From Ga0077555 sp041397775 (lineage in GTDB: Bacteria; Pseudomonadota; Alphaproteobacteria; Rhizobiales; Hyphomicrobiaceae): 64,000 bases of DNA. Location: positions 392,022 through 456,021 of the forward strand of contig JAWKWB010000006.1 of NCBI GenBank assembly GCA_041397775.1, given 5' to 3'. Positions within the stretch are counted from its first letter, which is position 1; each line of letters opens with the position of its first letter. The position numbers were made by a program, and so were the translations under genes. Shown here piece after piece: positions 61,623 to 64,000 of the stretch. The notes below the pieces were generated by a model that worked only from the letters and a program-made list of their open reading frames with translations, was not told the DNA's origin and did not search any database.

Positions 61623-62564
61623 ATGAGCCATCCCGTTCTCAGATCCTCGGTCGACACCGTCCACTGGGGCTATTTCGATGCCACCGTGCCGCCGGCCATG
61701 ACGGTGAAGAGTGGCGACCGCGTTACCGTGGAGACCGTATCGGGCGCGCCCGACGTGATGCCGCCGCCAGGTTCCGGCCATGTCATTCCGCCCGAGCTAT
61801 CGGAGATCCACGCCAAGGTGCCGCGCAAGTTGCCGGGACACGTGCTCACGGGCCCGATTGCCGTCGAAGGGGCGATGCCGGGTGATGCGCTGGAGATCGA
61901 AATCGAGGACATCGTGTGCCGGCAGGCCTGGGGCTACAACGCCATCCGGCCGCTGGCTGGCGCGCTGCCGGGCGAGTTCGACCGCGTGCGCATCGTGCAT
62001 ATTCCGCTCGATCTGAAGCGCAAGGTGGGCCTGCTGTCGTGGGGCGCGGAAGTTCCACTGAAGCCGTTCTTCGGCGTCATGGGCGTGGCGCCGCCGCCCG
62101 CGTGGGGGATGGTGTCGTCGCTGCCGCCGAACCGGCACGGCGGCAACATCGACAACAAGGAACTCGTCGCCGGCACGAAGCTGCTGCTGCCCGTGCATGT
62201 GCCGGGCGCGAACTTCTCGGTGGGCGACGGACACGGTGCGCAGGGCGATGGCGAGGTCTGCGTCACCGCCATCGAGACGGCCTTGACCGGCACCTTCCGG
62301 CTGACGCTGCACAAGGGGCTGGCGCTGCGCTGGCCACGCGCGGAGACACCGACGCACGCGATCACAATGGCCTTCGATCCCGACCTCGATCAGGCCGCAA
62401 AGGCGGCCCTGCGCGAGATGATCGCGCTTCTGGGCGAGCGCAAGGGGCTGTCGCGCGAGGATGCCTACATGCTGTGCTCGCTGGCGGCCGATCTGCGTGT
62501 GACGCAGCTCGTCAACGGCAACAACGGCTGTCACTGCATGCTCGAGCACAAATACCTGAGCTGA
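61623..62564 (+). CDS. Acetamidase/formamidase family protein
   Basis: A 313-residue amidase of the FmdA/AmdA family, which hydrolyses formamide or acetamide to ammonia and the acid. It has the family segments VHWGYFD near residue 13, GPIAVEGAMPGD near 80, the RHGGNIDNKELVAGTKLLLPVHV core in part near 178-200, and the VGDGHGAQGDGEV motif near 207 with conserved histidine and acidic residues. There is no signal peptide; it is cytoplasmic and usually homo-oligomeric. The substrate could be another small amide. Confidence 0.9.
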   Translation: MSHPVLRSSVDTVHWGYFDATVPPAMTVKSGDRVTVETVSGAPDVMPPPGSGHVIPPELSEIHAKVPRKLPGHVLTGPIAVEGAMPGDALEIEIEDIVCRQAWGYNAIRPLAGALPGEFDRVRIVHIPLDLKRKVGLLSWGAEVPLKPFFGVMGVAPPPAWGMVSSLPPNRHGGNIDNKELVAGTKLLLPVHVPGANFSVGDGHGAQGDGEVCVTAIETALTGTFRLTLHKGLALRWPRAETPTHAITMAFDPDLDQAAKAALREMIALLGERKGLSREDAYMLCSLAADLRVTQLVNGNNGCHCMLEHKYLS

Positions 62565-62686
62565 CCGCTCCAAGCAGGGCTGATCCATCAGATTTTCACG
62601 TGTCGGGACCGCAGCGGTAGCCAAGCGTGCTGCGCTGCGGTATCAACCTGTCCGGACAACGTCGAATTCGAACGAAAGGTGGCGAC

Positions 62687-63781
62687 ATGCACGGGACCAG
62701 TGGCGCGCAACATCGCGCGCGCGTGACACCTGCGGCGGGGTCACCCGACGGCGCCCAGAGCATTCGCTATCTCTACGAGCATCATCCCAAGGGCATCGAG
62801 ACCTTCGAGGTCGCGCCCGGCATCCTGTGGGCCCGGGTGCCGCTGCCGTTTCGGCTCAACCACGTCAATGTCTGGTTGATCCGCGAGACGGACGGCTGGA
62901 CCGTCATCGACACGGGCACCGCCAATGCCGAAGCGCGCGCCGTCTGGGACGGGCTTCTGGGTACGGTCCTTTCGGGCGCCCCCATCGTGCGCCAGATCGC
63001 GACGCACGGACATACGGATCACGTCGGGCTTGCCGGCTGGCTCTACGAAGTTTCGGGCGGGGCGCCGTACCACATCACGCTGGTCGAATGGCTATCGGCG
63101 ACGGTGCGCATCGACGAGTCGCGTTCTCCGATCGGCGCGCCGGCGCTGAAGTTCCTCTCCAGCCATGGCTGCGACGAGACGACAATCGAGAGCTTCCGCG
63201 AAGAACGGCAGCGCACCAACGCACAGATGTTGCCGCTGCCGACGGCCATCGCCCGGCTGCGTGACGGCGACCGCATCCGTTTCGGCGGGCGCGACTGGCA
63301 AGTCATGGTTTGCGGCGGGCATGCTGCCGAACATGCCTCGTTCTGGTGCGCGGACGAGAAGATCCTGATCGCAGGCGACCAGATCCTGTCGAAGATTTCG
63401 CCGATGATCGGCGTGTTCGCATCGGAACCCGATGCGGATCCGCTCACCGAATACCTCGCCTCGCTCGACCGTTTCCGGGCCTTGCCCGAAGAGACCTTCG
63501 TGTTGCCGTCGCACGGTCTGCCCTTCCACGGACTGCATGCGCGCGTGGAGGAGTTGGAGCACCATCATCACCTCAGGCTCGGACTGCTCGAGGATCTGAT
63601 GACGAAACCGACGACGGGCATGGATCTGGCGCGCGGGCTGTTCCCGAAGCCGGTGGCCGAGGGGCAGGGTCGGCATGCGTTCTCCGAGACGATGGCGCAT
63701 GCGCATTATCTGATGCGCACCGGCCGGGCGGTACGGCTCACGGACGAGACGGGTCGTTTCGTCTTCCAGCGGACGAGCTGA
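62687..63781 (+). CDS. MBL-fold metallo-hydrolase
   Basis: A 364-residue metallo-beta-lactamase-fold hydrolase. The metal motif is THGHTDHVG near residue 107, further ligands lie in the GGHAAEHASFW segment near 214 and the aspartate in IAGDQIL near 230, and a histidine in LPSHGLPFHG near 280. A C-terminal helical extension (about 300-364) includes FSETMAHAHYL, as in the MBL proteins annotated with a BLACT-like winged-helix end. ATG 62687 follows AAAGGTGG. The substrate (thioester, lactone or other) is unknown. It lies 122 bases behind the amidase gene. Confidence 0.88.
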   Translation: MHGTSGAQHRARVTPAAGSPDGAQSIRYLYEHHPKGIETFEVAPGILWARVPLPFRLNHVNVWLIRETDGWTVIDTGTANAEARAVWDGLLGTVLSGAPIVRQIATHGHTDHVGLAGWLYEVSGGAPYHITLVEWLSATVRIDESRSPIGAPALKFLSSHGCDETTIESFREERQRTNAQMLPLPTAIARLRDGDRIRFGGRDWQVMVCGGHAAEHASFWCADEKILIAGDQILSKISPMIGVFASEPDADPLTEYLASLDRFRALPEETFVLPSHGLPFHGLHARVEELEHHHHLRLGLLEDLMTKPTTGMDLARGLFPKPVAEGQGRHAFSETMAHAHYLMRTGRAVRLTDETGRFVFQRTS

Positions 63782-63970
63782 CGGGGCATTTCGGCGGGCA
63801 GGATTTCCGGTTTGCGGACGGGCTGTCCGTGCGGGCGGCGCGATTGCCGCTATCGGCGCTGCCCGCCGCAGGCGACGGCGCGCCCGCACATGCGCCGGCC
63901 GACCCGAGCCCCCCCGGGCGGACTGCTGCCGGGCGTTGCGGCACGGGCCGATGTAGCCGCGCGTGGCGCC

Positions 63971-63992
63971 AGCCGTCGGGGGCGGCTTTTTT
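63971..63992 (+). terminator. Probable Rho-independent terminator
   Basis: AGCCG and CGGCT pair across a seven-base loop and run into six T residues. It lies 190 bases beyond the MBL stop; the 219 bases from 63782 to the window end hold no supported gene, so it may end the amidase-MBL transcript. Confidence 0.6.
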
Positions 63993-64000
63993 GGAATGGT

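Noticed and set aside
63738..63944. Minus-strand 68-residue open frame at the right edge
   Set aside because: It overlaps the MBL 3' end and is low-complexity proline/alanine/serine sequence.
1..64000. tRNA, rRNA, tmRNA, SRP RNA or known riboswitches
   Set aside because: I looked for cloverleaf arms, CCA-type ends and common riboswitch cores in the intergenic gaps and saw none; a covariance-model scan would be decisive.

Overview
The window is a high-GC chromosomal stretch of an alphaproteobacterium, most likely a member of the Hyphomicrobiales or a near relative. Markers are the F1-ATPase inhibitor zeta (DUF1476) next to purC, a 42-residue membrane protein behind purS, a DUF3775 protein, a fused LivH-LivM permease, two TRAP transporters and a CrbS-type sensor kinase fused to a sodium-symporter domain. 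I see no rRNA, tRNA, CRISPR array, phage, integrase or transposase. Coding density is high and the gene style is uniform, so this looks like core and transport-rich chromosome rather than an island.

Layout. 1-7.1 kb: a partial M48 metalloprotease, a DUF1028 protein, aat (N-end rule transferase), a GMC oxidoreductase, an SLC13-type carrier and a Clp-fold membrane protease. 7.1-14.1 kb: a dipeptide-type ABC importer operon (two ATPases, two permeases, a Tat-exported binding protein) followed by a 2,2-dialkylglycine decarboxylase; the permease/ATPase junction near 9.04-9.16 kb carries several apparent indels. 14.2-20.5 kb: a PfkB sugar kinase divergent from a tightly overlapping operon otsB - GH15 - otsA - glk for trehalose synthesis and probable glucoside or trehalose breakdown. 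20.5-25.9 kb: a small cytochrome c and a secreted protein of about 1565 residues with a beta-propeller-like head, a DUF11-like domain, a peptidoglycan-binding domain and a long array of cysteine repeats, five of which are encoded by 123-bp DNA repeats.

26.2-33.6 kb: a TauE-type permease, a cluster of palindromic repeat elements, an N-acetylmuramoyl-L-alanine amidase, a glutathione transferase, a small hydrolase, inhibitor zeta, and purC-purS-small membrane protein-purQ. 33.6-37.5 kb: branched-chain-type ABC genes (LivG and a LivHM fusion without binding protein or LivF), DUF3775 and an SH3-domain protein. 37.7-45.9 kb: two adjacent TRAP operons on the minus strand, each with a strong hairpin 17 bases behind its binding-protein gene. 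46.3-52 kb: two acetyltransferases, zapE, a nitroreductase, a lytic transglycosylase and proline iminopeptidase.

52.1-58.8 kb: a probable acetate-type regulatory and uptake module, consisting of a DUF4212/sodium-solute symporter pair, a LuxR-type regulator (CrbR-like) and a hybrid kinase with symporter domain (CrbS-like). 58.8-64 kb: a molybdopterin sulfite dehydrogenase with a diheme cytochrome, an acetamidase/formamidase and an MBL-fold hydrolase. Two themes recur: small-molecule uptake (seven transport systems) and a family of 75-80-bp palindromes (types A and B) at three places, two of them beside the giant repeat protein and the amidase.
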